This document shows, one piece after another, positions 1-9,329 of a stretch of DNA of 64,000 bases. Both the position numbers and the translations under genes were made by a program. Under the pieces are notes generated by a model that searched no databases, was not told where the DNA came from, and was given only the letters and a program-made list of their open reading frames with translations. Within the stretch, counting starts at the first letter, position 1; the number at the start of each line of letters is the position of its first letter. The DNA comes from Staphylococcus sp. M0911 (GTDB lineage Bacteria; Bacillota; Bacilli; Staphylococcales; Staphylococcaceae), in contig NZ_CP022881.1 in the NCBI RefSeq assembly GCF_003491325.1, positions 248,001-312,000 of the forward strand, given 5' to 3'.

Positions 1-855
1 TTCTGGATTTTTCTGGTCTTTGAAGATTTTCTTAGCTAATTGATCTTCGTCTTTTTTGCTCCAGTCATCTGACATACGTGTTGCAATTGTGTATGCAGCT
101 GGATGATTAGCTTTGAATTCTTTATTAAATACTAAGTTAATATGTTGATCTTCTTTACCATAAATTTTGTCAGGATCTTTTAACATTTTAACGCCTAATT
201 CTTTAGAGAACCAACTAGAATCCATTGCTGTAAATAGAATTGGTTGTTGTTGTTTATAAGCTTTTTGAACTGCTTTAAATTGATCTTGGTCAGAAGATTC
301 TTTTAGGCTATAACCGTCTAGATTATCTTCATCAAGTTCACTTTTAGTTTGTTTCATGACACCATTTCTAGCGTCTGTACCTTGAATTTCTTTATCAAAT
401 TTCTTACTATCTTTTAAGTCTGCAATTGAGTCGATATTTTGTTCATATTTCGGTACGGCTAAGCCTACTTTAACATCATCGACAAGGTTCTTTTTGTCGT
501 AAACGGATAATTTGCTTTTATATTGATTGTAGTAACTTTTATCTGTAGATGGGAAAATACCAGACGTATGGAATGAATCTGCATTTTCAGCTACAGATGC
601 ATATAATGGACCACTTGCTTGTACAGGTGTAGTTGTAACGTCATAACCCGCTTTTTTAAGAACTTCAGCTATGACTAATGTACGTGGCGCTGAGTTATCA
701 CTAGCAATATATGGTAATTCGATTTCTTTATTGCCTAGGGAAGTATTGCCATCTTTTGATGAACTTCCGCCCCCGTTACCACACGCGCTTAGCACGATAG
801 CTAAGGCAATAGTGGCAAACAGGCCTAACAGTTTGAAACCTCTTGTTTTAAACAT
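1..855 (-). CDS. Betaine-type ABC transporter substrate-binding lipoprotein (3' end cut off)
   Basis: The reading frame is open from the ATG at 855 to the window edge (285 codons), so the C-terminus lies outside. The N-terminus is a lipoprotein signal: basic start, hydrophobic stretch and lipobox LSAC followed by a G/S-rich linker. The mature part (ELPYIASDNSAPRT..., DSFHTSGIFPSTDKSYYNQY, QGTDARNGVMKQ) resembles OpuAC/glycine betaine-choline binding proteins, which bind substrate outside the membrane and feed an ABC permease. The RBS AGGAGG is well placed. The start lies only 23 bases after the MMPL gene stop on the same strand, so the two are probably cotranscribed. No permease or ATPase is visible here. 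The family is fairly sure; the ligand is inferred and could be another small osmolyte. Confidence 0.75.
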   Translation of the reverse strand, partial: MFKTRGFKLLGLFATIALAIVLSACGNGGGSSSKDGNTSLGNKEIELPYIASDNSAPRTLVIAEVLKKAGYDVTTTPVQASGPLYASVAENADSFHTSGIFPSTDKSYYNQYKSKLSVYDKKNLVDDVKVGLAVPKYEQNIDSIADLKDSKKFDKEIQGTDARNGVMKQTKSELDEDNLDGYSLKESSDQDQFKAVQKAYKQQQPILFTAMDSSWFSKELGVKMLKDPDKIYGKEDQHINLVFNKEFKANHPAAYTIATRMSDDWSKKDEDQLAKKIFKDQKNPE

Positions 856-878
856 TCAGCATATCCTCCTTTTTAAGA

Positions 879-3569
879 TTAATATCTATCATCGTCATGA
901 CTGAAATCGGTACGATGTTTGTTGTCAGTATGATTTGAATATTGATCGTATACATCTTTACTATTTTCTCTTGCATATAACATTAATGCATTAAATAGCA
1001 TGTCTTGATCATTCGTTTGATTTGATAACTGTTTGAATAAATCAGTTGTACGTGCTTCGTTACTTTGTGGACGAGATTGAGAGCGACGTGCGTATGAATG
1101 ACTACGCTCAGAATGGTCGTCTAATCGGTCGTCACGTCTTGGATAATTATCGTGACCATTACCTTGTTTATTATATAAAGATTCATAATCTACATCGTCG
1201 TTAGGTTCATTGGATGCAAATCGTGATACGTGTGATTCGCTTGTATAAGTTGAACGGTGTGTATCATCTTGATAACGTCGTTCATCTTCATCACGATGAT
1301 ATTGACGATCTAAACGTGATGGGTGTTCACTTTCAAAGTTTCTGTCATCTCTTTCACGACGATCAGTAGCGTAAGCACCATGACGATCTTCATTGTTAGA
1401 TGCATGAGATTCAGCTTGATGTGAATCTTGTTCTAATGCTTTACCTTCGATATCTAATTCTGGGAGGATGCTGCCTAACCATTTAGGTAAATACCATGAT
1501 CCTTTACCAAATAATTTCGTTAATGCTGGAATTAATGTCATACGTACGACAAAGGCATCAAATAATACCCCAAATGCTAGTGAGATACCCATTGATTTGA
1601 TTTGCATATCGTCTTGGAATACAAAGGCGATAAATACACTGAACATAATCAATGCAGCTGCCACTATAACAGGGCCACTTTCTTTAATACCTACTCTAAT
1701 AGAGTGGTCATTGTCACCAGTTTTACTATATTCTTCATGCACACGTGTCATTAAGAATAGTTCGTAGTCAATGGCTAAACCGAATAGTAAACCAATTGTA
1801 ATAACTGGTAAGAATGCTAATAGTGGACCAGTGTTTTCTACACCGAATAGGCCACCAAGGAAGCCATCTTGCATGACCAATGTTGTGAATCCGAGTGTTG
1901 CCATTAATGATAATACGAAACCAAGAACGGCTTTTAATGGAACAAGGATTGAACGGAATACGAATACTAATAATACAAATGCTAATAATACGATAACACC
2001 AGCAAATACTGGGATAGCATTATTTAATTTTTCAGCCATATCGATGTTGATCACGCTTTGGCCTGTTACTTCTGTATTAAAGTCGTATTTTTCTTTGGCT
2101 TGTTTATTATAATCACGTAAATCATAAACTAAATCGCTTGTTGATTGCGCATTAGGTCCATCTTCAGGAATGATAGAGATTAATGCATAATGGTTATTAT
2201 CATTTAATTGAGGTTTTTCGACAGTATCCACATTATCCATATCTTTAAGATCTTTTCGCATGCTATTTAGATCAGATTCAATGTCTTTTTTACTGCCACC
2301 GTCTTTAGTATTTACAAGCATCGCAATTTGACCGTTATATCCGGCACCAAAGTTATCGGTAACTAAGTTATACGCTTTGTGTGCGGATGAATCGTTAGGT
2401 TTTAAGCTATCGTCTGGCATACCTAAACGCATTCCAGAAATTGGTATGATAGCTGCGATTAAAATAATTAAACTAATAATAATAGCTAGTACTGGTTTAC
2501 CAACTACAAATTTAGCCCATGGATGATTTTTAGGGTCTTTACTTTTTTCTGGTTTGTCTTTGATTTTAATACGTTTATGGAAAACACTAATTAATGCAGG
2601 TAATAATGTTAAAGCGGCAAGTACCGCGAATAAAACACTAATTGCAGATGCGAATCCCATAACAGCTAAGAAATCAATACCTACTAATGAAAGACCACAA
2701 ACGGCAATCATAACTGTTAAGCCGGCGAATATAACTGCGCTTCCTGCTGTACCAACAGCTAAGGCAATGGATTCAACAGGTGGGGTACCTTTTTTCCTGA
2801 TTTCTTTGTATCTAAATAAGATGAATAGAGAATAGTCGATACCAACAGCTAATCCAATCATTACGGCTAGTGTTAATGTAAAGTTTGGAATATCGAATAC
2901 GTTTGTTAATAATGCAATGATACCAATGCTTGAGCCTAGTCCTATGATCGCGCTGACAATTGGCATACCTGCTGCGATTAATGAACCAAATGTAATTAAT
3001 AAGATGATAAATGCAGTGACAATACCAACTAATTCTGAATTACCACCTGGTTCAGAACCACCGCTACCACCTTGAGCTTGTTCGATTTGAACATTGTGGT
3101 CATCTTTCACATCTTTCATTTCGCGATCGATAATTTTCTTAGAAGAATCTTTTAATGATGTTTGGTTGACTACATAATTGACTGTAGCAATTGCAGTATC
3201 ATTATCATCATTGACTTGATTTGTTTCATATGGATTACTTACGTTTTGTACGTAATCATCATCTTGTTTAATATTATCAAGTGCTTTTTCGATATCTTTC
3301 TTAGTGCTTTTATCTGTAATACCATCCTTTTTATCAGAATGTATTACAATTTTCATCGATGCTTTTTCACTATCTTGATGGAACTCTTTTGACATCTTGT
3401 CATTTGTATCTAATGATTTAAGACCATTCATTGTAATATTGCTATCAAATTTAGGTGCGCTAATCAATAATGGTGTAATGATAACGCCTAGAATCAAAAG
3501 CCACGCAATGATACTGACCCATTTGTGCTCAGCAATGAATTTGCCTAATTTGTATAAAAGTTTTGCCAA
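879..3569 (-). CDS. MMPL/RND-family membrane transporter with a long charged C-terminal tail
   Basis: This 896-residue protein starts at a TTG behind GGAGGAAA. It has two MMPL halves, each with one transmembrane helix, a large extracytoplasmic domain and a five-helix cluster. The first helix is near residues 18-38. Cluster motifs include GIDYSLFILFRYKEIR and GLAIDYELFLMTRVHEEY. Family members export lipids, fatty acids or drugs using the proton gradient; staphylococcal FarE, a fatty-acid exporter, belongs to it. Residues from about 730 to 896 form a hydrophilic tail rich in R, D, H, E, S and Q, probably cytoplasmic and disordered, which is longer than usual for the family. The gene leads an operon with the downstream binding lipoprotein. 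Substrate unknown. Confidence 0.85.
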   Translation of the reverse strand: MAKLLYKLGKFIAEHKWVSIIAWLLILGVIITPLLISAPKFDSNITMNGLKSLDTNDKMSKEFHQDSEKASMKIVIHSDKKDGITDKSTKKDIEKALDNIKQDDDYVQNVSNPYETNQVNDDNDTAIATVNYVVNQTSLKDSSKKIIDREMKDVKDDHNVQIEQAQGGSGGSEPGGNSELVGIVTAFIILLITFGSLIAAGMPIVSAIIGLGSSIGIIALLTNVFDIPNFTLTLAVMIGLAVGIDYSLFILFRYKEIRKKGTPPVESIALAVGTAGSAVIFAGLTVMIAVCGLSLVGIDFLAVMGFASAISVLFAVLAALTLLPALISVFHKRIKIKDKPEKSKDPKNHPWAKFVVGKPVLAIIISLIILIAAIIPISGMRLGMPDDSLKPNDSSAHKAYNLVTDNFGAGYNGQIAMLVNTKDGGSKKDIESDLNSMRKDLKDMDNVDTVEKPQLNDNNHYALISIIPEDGPNAQSTSDLVYDLRDYNKQAKEKYDFNTEVTGQSVINIDMAEKLNNAIPVFAGVIVLLAFVLLVFVFRSILVPLKAVLGFVLSLMATLGFTTLVMQDGFLGGLFGVENTGPLLAFLPVITIGLLFGLAIDYELFLMTRVHEEYSKTGDNDHSIRVGIKESGPVIVAAALIMFSVFIAFVFQDDMQIKSMGISLAFGVLFDAFVVRMTLIPALTKLFGKGSWYLPKWLGSILPELDIEGKALEQDSHQAESHASNNEDRHGAYATDRRERDDRNFESEHPSRLDRQYHRDEDERRYQDDTHRSTYTSESHVSRFASNEPNDDVDYESLYNKQGNGHDNYPRRDDRLDDHSERSHSYARRSQSRPQSNEARTTDLFKQLSNQTNDQDMLFNALMLYARENSKDVYDQYSNHTDNKHRTDFSHDDDRY

Positions 3570-3814
3570 GACATTTCCTCCTATTTGTTTTTTTATTCGT
3601 TAACTTGTGACAGAGCTATGAAGTTGAGCTCAATTTAATTGAGAGAAATCTGTGGTGTTTTAAAGTTACAATTATTAATTTAACAAGATTCAACAGCTTG
3701 AAACACCATTAATTTTATTGAGTCGTTGAAAAATGAAACAGATTGTAAGAATTGTTGGACATTTTATTGAAAAGATAACTAAGAAGCGTGATTAATGTGT
3801 CGTTATAGCCACTG

Positions 3815-3988
3815 TTAACTTGTGACAAAATGACCAATGAGAATTAAAATACCTATCAATACTAAACATAAGCCAGGTAAATAAAATTTCTCTTTTAACT
3901 CATGGCGTTTTTCGTCAGTATATATCATAATTTTAGAAATAAGGATTAAAATTATGCCTAAAATAATAAGTATGATAGATAAAGCCAT
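3815..3988 (-). CDS. Small two-helix membrane protein (57 aa)
   Basis: Translation from an ATG with GGAGGC 6 bases upstream gives 57 residues: a hydrophobic helix (MALSIILIILGIILILISK), a short charged loop with DEKRHELKEK, and a second hydrophobic helix ending GHFVTS. The clean RBS and two-helix architecture support a real gene, though I recognise no family. The sequence GTTAACTTGTGACA at its end (3814-3827) recurs at 3599-3612, upstream of the MMPL gene, as a direct repeat. Function unknown. Confidence 0.6.
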   Translation of the reverse strand: MALSIILIILGIILILISKIMIYTDEKRHELKEKFYLPGLCLVLIGILILIGHFVTS

Positions 3989-4287
3989 GTGGATGCCTCC
4001 TAACAGTATGAAACAAAAAATTTGATAGGGCGAAAGTCAGATGAAATTAAAAAGTGCTTATTATAAGTTGTATTCCCTGTATTCAGTTAAATAATAAGCT
4101 AAATACACAGTTTTAATAAAAAAGATCGAAATTGGGATGACTATGGCATGATTCCCCCATGATGCGTCAAAGAGTTAAAACTTTATATAAAAAAAGTGGG
4201 GCAAGTTAGATACTCACCACCACTTAATAGGTATTTAGGCGTTGTTCATTAATCAAACGAAAGAGTTCAATAAATAATTAAATACAA
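3989..4287. other. Intergenic stretch without a recognisable gene
   Basis: About 300 AT-rich bases between the small membrane protein and ohr. A weak inverted repeat (AAGTGG near 4195 with CCACTT near 4226) might end the ohr transcript, which runs leftward. I see no convincing reading frame, RNA gene or repeat. Confidence 0.4.
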
Positions 4288-4716
4288 TTATTGTGCGTTG
4301 GCTTTTAAGTTAACATCAATATTGCCACGTGTTGCTTTAGAATATGGACAGAATTGATGTGCTTGTTCTACATATTGTTCAGCTTCTTCTTGAGATACAT
4401 TTTCTAACGTAACCTCAATGTCTGCAGCTAATTTGAATCCATTATCTGTAGCGTCTTTCACTAATTCAATCGTGATTTCAACTTCTGGGTTTGCGTCATT
4501 AACTTTATGACGAGATAAAATTAATGATAGTGCACTGTTAAAGCATGCACTATAACCTGCCGCAAATAATTGTTCAGGGTTAGTATCATTACCACCTTGA
4601 CCGCCCATTTCTTTTGGTGTTGCTAAATTTTGGACAAACGTATTATCTGGACTAAATACACGACCATCACGGCCACCATTACTAATCATTGTAGTTGAAT
4701 AAATTGATTCTGCCAT
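4288..4716 (-). CDS. ohr: Organic hydroperoxide resistance protein, Ohr/OsmC family
   Basis: A cytoplasmic thiol peroxidase (142 aa, normal for Ohr) that reduces organic and fatty-acid hydroperoxides. Both catalytic cysteines are present: C58 in AAGYSACFNSAL and C123 in HQFCPYSKATRG. The N-terminal R and G-rich segment (NGGRDGRVFSPD) and the motif TNPEQLFAAGYSACF are diagnostic of Ohr rather than OsmC. The gene stands alone and is divergent from the SasF-like gene. Its upstream region (4720-4770) is a run of AATTAA/TTAACT sequences that could hold a MarR-type (OhrR/MgrA-like) site, but I see no exact match. Confidence 0.93.
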   Translation of the reverse strand: MAESIYSTTMISNGGRDGRVFSPDNTFVQNLATPKEMGGQGGNDTNPEQLFAAGYSACFNSALSLILSRHKVNDANPEVEITIELVKDATDNGFKLAADIEVTLENVSQEEAEQYVEQAHQFCPYSKATRGNIDVNLKANAQ

Positions 4717-4947
4717 TTCAAAAACTCCGTTTCTAATTAAATTAAGTTAAATTATATATTCGAATTAACTAATTTAACTTGATTGAATTATAAGGGGATA
4801 TACATATAGTTACAAATTATTTGTTTATTAATATTGACTGATAAGATAAATAGATGCTATTAAAAATGCTAAGTGTAATTTTATAGCACTTTGTTATATA
4901 ATGGAGATGAATTTTAAAACGGCAATTGATTAAAGGAGATTGAAAAC

Positions 4948-6951
4948 ATGAAAGATATACAATTCGACAAAGTCAGCATGTGTTTGAAATTATCTTGTTC
5001 AGCACTTTTAATCAGTGGGTCAATGATAGGTTATGGTTTTGCTAGTGACATGACAGCACAAGCAAAAGAAACCTCATCTTCATTTCATACATCTGAATCA
5101 AAAGATGAGTCATTGAAAGATAAAATCGATGACGCTAAAGATGACATTGATCGACTTACACATTTAAAAGAAGATTCAAGACAGGATTACCACAAACAAT
5201 TAGATGATGTATCTGATAATGCAACATTGGATAAGATAATAGAAGATGCTAAAAAAGAAGATCGTAAATTAAAGTTATTAGATAAAGAAACACATCAAAC
5301 AACGAATTCAGATAAAAACGCGTCTACTGAAAAGAATAATGAAAATGTAAAAGACACTAAAGACAATGATGATGTTACTAAAGACCTAGACAAAATTTTG
5401 GCGGATTTGGATGTATCTTCAGAAAAGGTTGATAACCCTCAACAAAAAAGCGATGAAACGAATCAGGTACAAAGTCAAAGTAATGTACGTGATACGCAGC
5501 AAACGTCAAATCGTAACCAAACGTCAGTGCTCGATGATTTAGATAAAATAAAACAAGATACAACATTAGATGAAGATGCAAACACGACAAAAACACAACA
5601 GGGTTCCAAGCGCGCATCTAACCAACGTCAAGATGCACAACAAGATTCTAAAGATCAATCGCAAGAAACTACTAAAAAACTGCCTCAAACTAACATTAAA
5701 GAACAACAAACATTAGATGATTTAAAACACATTGCAAACGAAGCGGATGTGAAACAATCTGATCATAAACAAGATGAACATGTAGGAAAGATTACAAAGG
5801 AATTAGAGGGTAGTGACAAAATAGATCAAGCGATTTCTAGTCAATTAGCTTCTAATAAAATGAATGATGATCAATACATTAATAATAAAAGGGATACACT
5901 TAAGGCACTAGAAAAGGATGTCAATCAACGAAGTGATTTTAACAAGCAACGTAAACAGGCTTTAAAACAAGATATTCGTCAAACAGAACAACGCATGAAT
6001 CAACAACATGATTTAATACTTAATCAGTTGCAACAATCCAAAGATAAACATAAAGCGACACAATCCATTTTGGATAAAGTAATGAGTCAAAATGAAGCGA
6101 AACAAGCAATGAAACACGTAAAGACGAAAGGAAAGACAGATCAACAAATTGCCAATCAAATTGATAAGCAGTTGGATGGACTTGCACATACGTCATCAGA
6201 TAATATTTTAAAATCAATGTTAGATCAATCTAAAGATAAGCAACAATTAATTAAGCAACTACTTGCTACACGATTAGGAGATAAAGAAGCACAACGTATT
6301 GCGAAACAATTAGCAAATGGCCAATTATCCAATCAACAAATTGTGGAGCAACTCAAACGACACATTGATAAACAAGGACATGTGAGCGCGGATGACATTT
6401 TAAATGATGTATTAAATAATGCAAAAGATAAACGACAAGCAATTGAAACTATATTAGCAACGAGAATTGAACAAGGAAAAGCAAAAGTGCTAGCAGATAT
6501 CATTAATCGCATACAAAGTGATAAAGCAAGTGCTTTAGATTTAATCAAGTCTGCCATTAACGGTAAAGCTAATGATTTATTGCAATTGCAACAAAAGATG
6601 GACAGTGCTAAGAAAGATTTAGATTATATAGTTTCTCCAATCAAGAATAGACCAAGCATTTTTGATAGAATCAATCAACATTCAAATAACGGTTCTCATT
6701 TATTAGATCAACTTAATTCAGGTGGTAGTCTGTTGGATGGTATCCCTGATATTCCCACACCTACACCTGAAAAAGGCTTAACACTGGGTTCTAATGATGG
6801 ATTCTTAGATGGATTATTTAATGACGATGGTAATCTATCATTGCCTGATGCAGGTCAAACAGTTAAGCAGCATTGGATGCCTATTGCATTAGTTATAGCC
6901 ATTATCGGTGGTAGTATAATCTGGTTTATTCAACGTAAAAAGTCAAAATAA
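4948..6951 (+). CDS. SasF-like cell-wall-anchored surface protein (LPDAG sortase signal)
   Basis: A 667-residue secreted protein with a signal peptide over roughly residues 1-38 and a long, very hydrophilic helical region rich in K, D, Q and N. A sortase signal ends it: LPDAG at about residues 632-636, a hydrophobic helix, then RKKSK. Two similar segments of about 60 residues in the second half share ILxxxLxxxKDKxxxIxxxLATR and point to internal duplication. LPxAG signals and this architecture match the S. aureus SasF/S. saprophyticus SssF group, linked to resistance to unsaturated fatty acids. The gene order (SasF-like, glucosaminidase-CHAP protein, YhgE/Pip) also fits the S. aureus SasF neighbourhood. 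A good RBS (AAAGGAG) and TATAAT at about 4897 precede it. Assignment to the SasF family is by architecture and context. Confidence 0.78.
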   Translation: MKDIQFDKVSMCLKLSCSALLISGSMIGYGFASDMTAQAKETSSSFHTSESKDESLKDKIDDAKDDIDRLTHLKEDSRQDYHKQLDDVSDNATLDKIIEDAKKEDRKLKLLDKETHQTTNSDKNASTEKNNENVKDTKDNDDVTKDLDKILADLDVSSEKVDNPQQKSDETNQVQSQSNVRDTQQTSNRNQTSVLDDLDKIKQDTTLDEDANTTKTQQGSKRASNQRQDAQQDSKDQSQETTKKLPQTNIKEQQTLDDLKHIANEADVKQSDHKQDEHVGKITKELEGSDKIDQAISSQLASNKMNDDQYINNKRDTLKALEKDVNQRSDFNKQRKQALKQDIRQTEQRMNQQHDLILNQLQQSKDKHKATQSILDKVMSQNEAKQAMKHVKTKGKTDQQIANQIDKQLDGLAHTSSDNILKSMLDQSKDKQQLIKQLLATRLGDKEAQRIAKQLANGQLSNQQIVEQLKRHIDKQGHVSADDILNDVLNNAKDKRQAIETILATRIEQGKAKVLADIINRIQSDKASALDLIKSAINGKANDLLQLQQKMDSAKKDLDYIVSPIKNRPSIFDRINQHSNNGSHLLDQLNSGGSLLDGIPDIPTPTPEKGLTLGSNDGFLDGLFNDDGNLSLPDAGQTVKQHWMPIALVIAIIGGSIIWFIQRKKSK

Positions 6952-6960
6952 ATTAAAATA

Positions 6961-6996
6961 AGCGAGACAAAGTTAACTTTGTCTCGCTCTTTTTAA
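6961..6996. terminator. Rho-independent terminator, convergent genes
   Basis: The perfect 14-bp inverted repeat AGCGAGACAAAGTT/AACTTTGTCTCGCT is followed by T5. It lies 10 bases after the SasF-like gene and just before the end of the oppositely oriented hydrolase gene, so it may serve both. Confidence 0.85.
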
Positions 6997-7014
6997 TGGT
7001 GTAATCCGAGTGAT

Positions 7015-9069
7015 TTATTTACCCGTTATATAATCCAATTGTGCTGCATCATCTGCATCAATGGTTCTATATGAGATAACACCTAATCCTTTAACATTTG
7101 ATTCTGAAATGATGATTGAACCATCAGCGTTAACCTTTTCTACGAATGCAACATGGCCATATTGTGTATCTGCACCTAATTGACCAGCTTCAAAAACGAC
7201 TGCGGCATGTTTTTTAGGTGTTGAAGATACTTGATAACCTTCTCGTGTTGCACGATTATTCCAATGATGTGCGTCGCCTAAATTACTATGAATATATTGA
7301 CCAAATTGTTTCATACGTTGATCTACATACCATGTACATTGTCCTTGTGGATAGCTTGAACTTCCTTCGCTTTCTTCGAATGGTTTGAAACTTGATTGTG
7401 ATTGATCATCGCTATGAATCGTATGATTATATTTATCCAAACTTGGCATGTCTTTCTTATCAAAATCAGTTAAATGATAATGCTTTATAATACTATTTAA
7501 TTTCTTAGCATAATTAGGATCAGTCGCATAAGTACGTGATAAATGAGAAGTTGCTGACTGGTAATTAGATGCTTCACTCTTCCATGTTGGTCGGTAAATG
7601 TTAGGATTACCATCTATACCTTTTTTAATTAAACGTGCGTAATCTTCGAGTGACGTTTTTGTATCAGGATACTTACGGAATCCAGCTGTAATATTAAACA
7701 TGTTATTTGAGCTATCAGCTTCTAAAGTATTAAATGAAACTGACTGACCTTGATAAGTTCCTTTAATGCCAAATAGATTAAAATTAGGTTTCTGTGCTAA
7801 AGCACTATTACCAGAATCAGATTCTAATATAGCTTGTGCCATCATTACTGAGGCATAAAGGTCTTCTTTTTGACCTATTTGATGTGCATCTTTGGCAATC
7901 GTTTTAATAAAATCTCTCGTACTTTTACTATCAACGATATTGATATCACCATTTGTTAAAGTACTGTTTTCTATTTTAGGTAATTGTTGAAACAATCCAG
8001 TGGCACGTGTATTCGATTGTTTAAAATCACCTTCAAATGATTGTGCGGGCTTTGTTTTATGTTTTAATTCATCCGGTGTTGGAAGTTGAGGATTGACGTC
8101 TTGCTGTTTTGTATTGTTTGGTGTTGTATCTTGTTGTTTTTCATCTTGAGTGTGTTTATCTTTAGATGTTTGATACTGCTTTTGCGTTTTCGTTGCATCT
8201 TCACTATACTCATCTAAAATTGAATCAATTGCTGAGTCGGAAATGCTTTGATGTGATGTTGACTTGTCATTCTCATTAGAACCATCCGATTGATTTGAAG
8301 CATGATCTTGTTGATTGTTGTCGCTTTGTTGATGATCTTGAACTTCATCACTTTGTGAATGATTGTCTTGGTTTGATAGGTCACTATTTTCCTTATCGTG
8401 ACGATTAATAGATTGGTTATCTTTAATAGACTCGTCTTGTTGTGGATCCTTTTCAGAGCTATCGCTATTATCTGTAACTTGACCATTATCAGTCATCGTA
8501 TCATTATTATTCGATTGTTCATTTTCAGACGTTGTATTTGTATCATCTTCTTCATGAGAAGGTTGTTCATAGTCTGAAATATCAGAGTCAAAATGAAATA
8601 GATTTTGAATTAAAGTTGTTAAACTAAAACTATTGTCATATTGGTCTGGAGACCATAATCGATTAAAGTCAGATTGATGCGTGGATAATCCATCATAAAA
8701 TTGATTAATTAAATTTGTTGATTGATGTGATTTTTTATAATTATCATCTGTAACAGATGTTTGTGTTCCGTGATGCTTTTGTTGTTGCGCTTTGTCTTGT
8801 CCATCCTTTTTAGTGTCTTCACGGGATGGTTTCTTAGTTTTTTCATGCTTTTGTTGTGGTGTGTCCATTTCATCATCGTCTTGTGTGTCTTTAGTAGGTT
8901 TATCATCATTGTTTGTTGAATCATTGTCACTTTGAGTATCACGCTGTTGTGATGATGAAGACGGCGTTGTTGAGTGGTCATCTGCAGCATTAGCTATGGG
9001 TGCTGTTGAGAAAGATGGCACAATTAATGTAGTTGTAAGTAAATATATCAAGAATTTATCTTTAGACAT
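7015..9069 (-). CDS. Secreted peptidoglycan hydrolase: glucosaminidase plus CHAP domain
   Basis: This 684-residue protein has a signal peptide (residues 1-28, ending NAADD), then about 330 residues of D/S/N/Q/K-rich disordered sequence. A glucosaminidase domain follows at about 380-540 (YASVMMAQAILESDSGNSAL with the catalytic-type E, then FNLFGIKG). A C-terminal CHAP amidase/endopeptidase domain at about 560-684 carries the Cys in YPQGQCTWYVDQRM and the His in QYGHVAFVEKV. Such enzymes cut both glycan and peptide bonds during wall turnover and cell separation. It corresponds in architecture and position to the S. aureus glucosaminidase-CHAP protein next to sasF. The start ATG follows AAGGGAGC. 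It is divergent from the YhgE/Pip gene. Confidence 0.88.
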   Translation of the reverse strand: MSKDKFLIYLLTTTLIVPSFSTAPIANAADDHSTTPSSSSQQRDTQSDNDSTNNDDKPTKDTQDDDEMDTPQQKHEKTKKPSREDTKKDGQDKAQQQKHHGTQTSVTDDNYKKSHQSTNLINQFYDGLSTHQSDFNRLWSPDQYDNSFSLTTLIQNLFHFDSDISDYEQPSHEEDDTNTTSENEQSNNNDTMTDNGQVTDNSDSSEKDPQQDESIKDNQSINRHDKENSDLSNQDNHSQSDEVQDHQQSDNNQQDHASNQSDGSNENDKSTSHQSISDSAIDSILDEYSEDATKTQKQYQTSKDKHTQDEKQQDTTPNNTKQQDVNPQLPTPDELKHKTKPAQSFEGDFKQSNTRATGLFQQLPKIENSTLTNGDINIVDSKSTRDFIKTIAKDAHQIGQKEDLYASVMMAQAILESDSGNSALAQKPNFNLFGIKGTYQGQSVSFNTLEADSSNNMFNITAGFRKYPDTKTSLEDYARLIKKGIDGNPNIYRPTWKSEASNYQSATSHLSRTYATDPNYAKKLNSIIKHYHLTDFDKKDMPSLDKYNHTIHSDDQSQSSFKPFEESEGSSSYPQGQCTWYVDQRMKQFGQYIHSNLGDAHHWNNRATREGYQVSSTPKKHAAVVFEAGQLGADTQYGHVAFVEKVNADGSIIISESNVKGLGVISYRTIDADDAAQLDYITGK

Positions 9070-9152
9070 CTGTGATTAGCTCCCTTAAATATTTGAAAAA
9101 TGATTGAGATACATATTGGACATTTGTTATAATTTAACTTATGACATTTATA

Positions 9153-9168
9153 GTTGATACGTATCAAC
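9153..9168. promoter_or_regulatory. 16-bp perfect palindrome in a divergent promoter region
   Basis: GTTGATAC is followed directly by its reverse complement GTATCAAC. It sits between the divergent hydrolase and YhgE/Pip genes, where a dimeric regulator (for example TetR-type) could act on both. No regulator gene adjoins it. The assignment as an operator is inference. Confidence 0.45.
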
Positions 9169-9329
9169 AAATTGAAACAATCTAGTAAATCTAATTATAC
9201 TAACCTTTATCAGAAAAATAAATTGTTTTTGGAAAAATGTAATCTAACATTTGGTAAAATAAGTATAAATATGATGGCGATATCAATAATAGATAGGAAA
9301 GTTAATCAATCGTTTTTAGGAGTGTGACA

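Noticed and set aside
4195..4232. Strong terminator in the interval before ohr
   Set aside because: The AAGTGG/CCACTT arms are short and unmatched in the middle, so I mention it only as weak.
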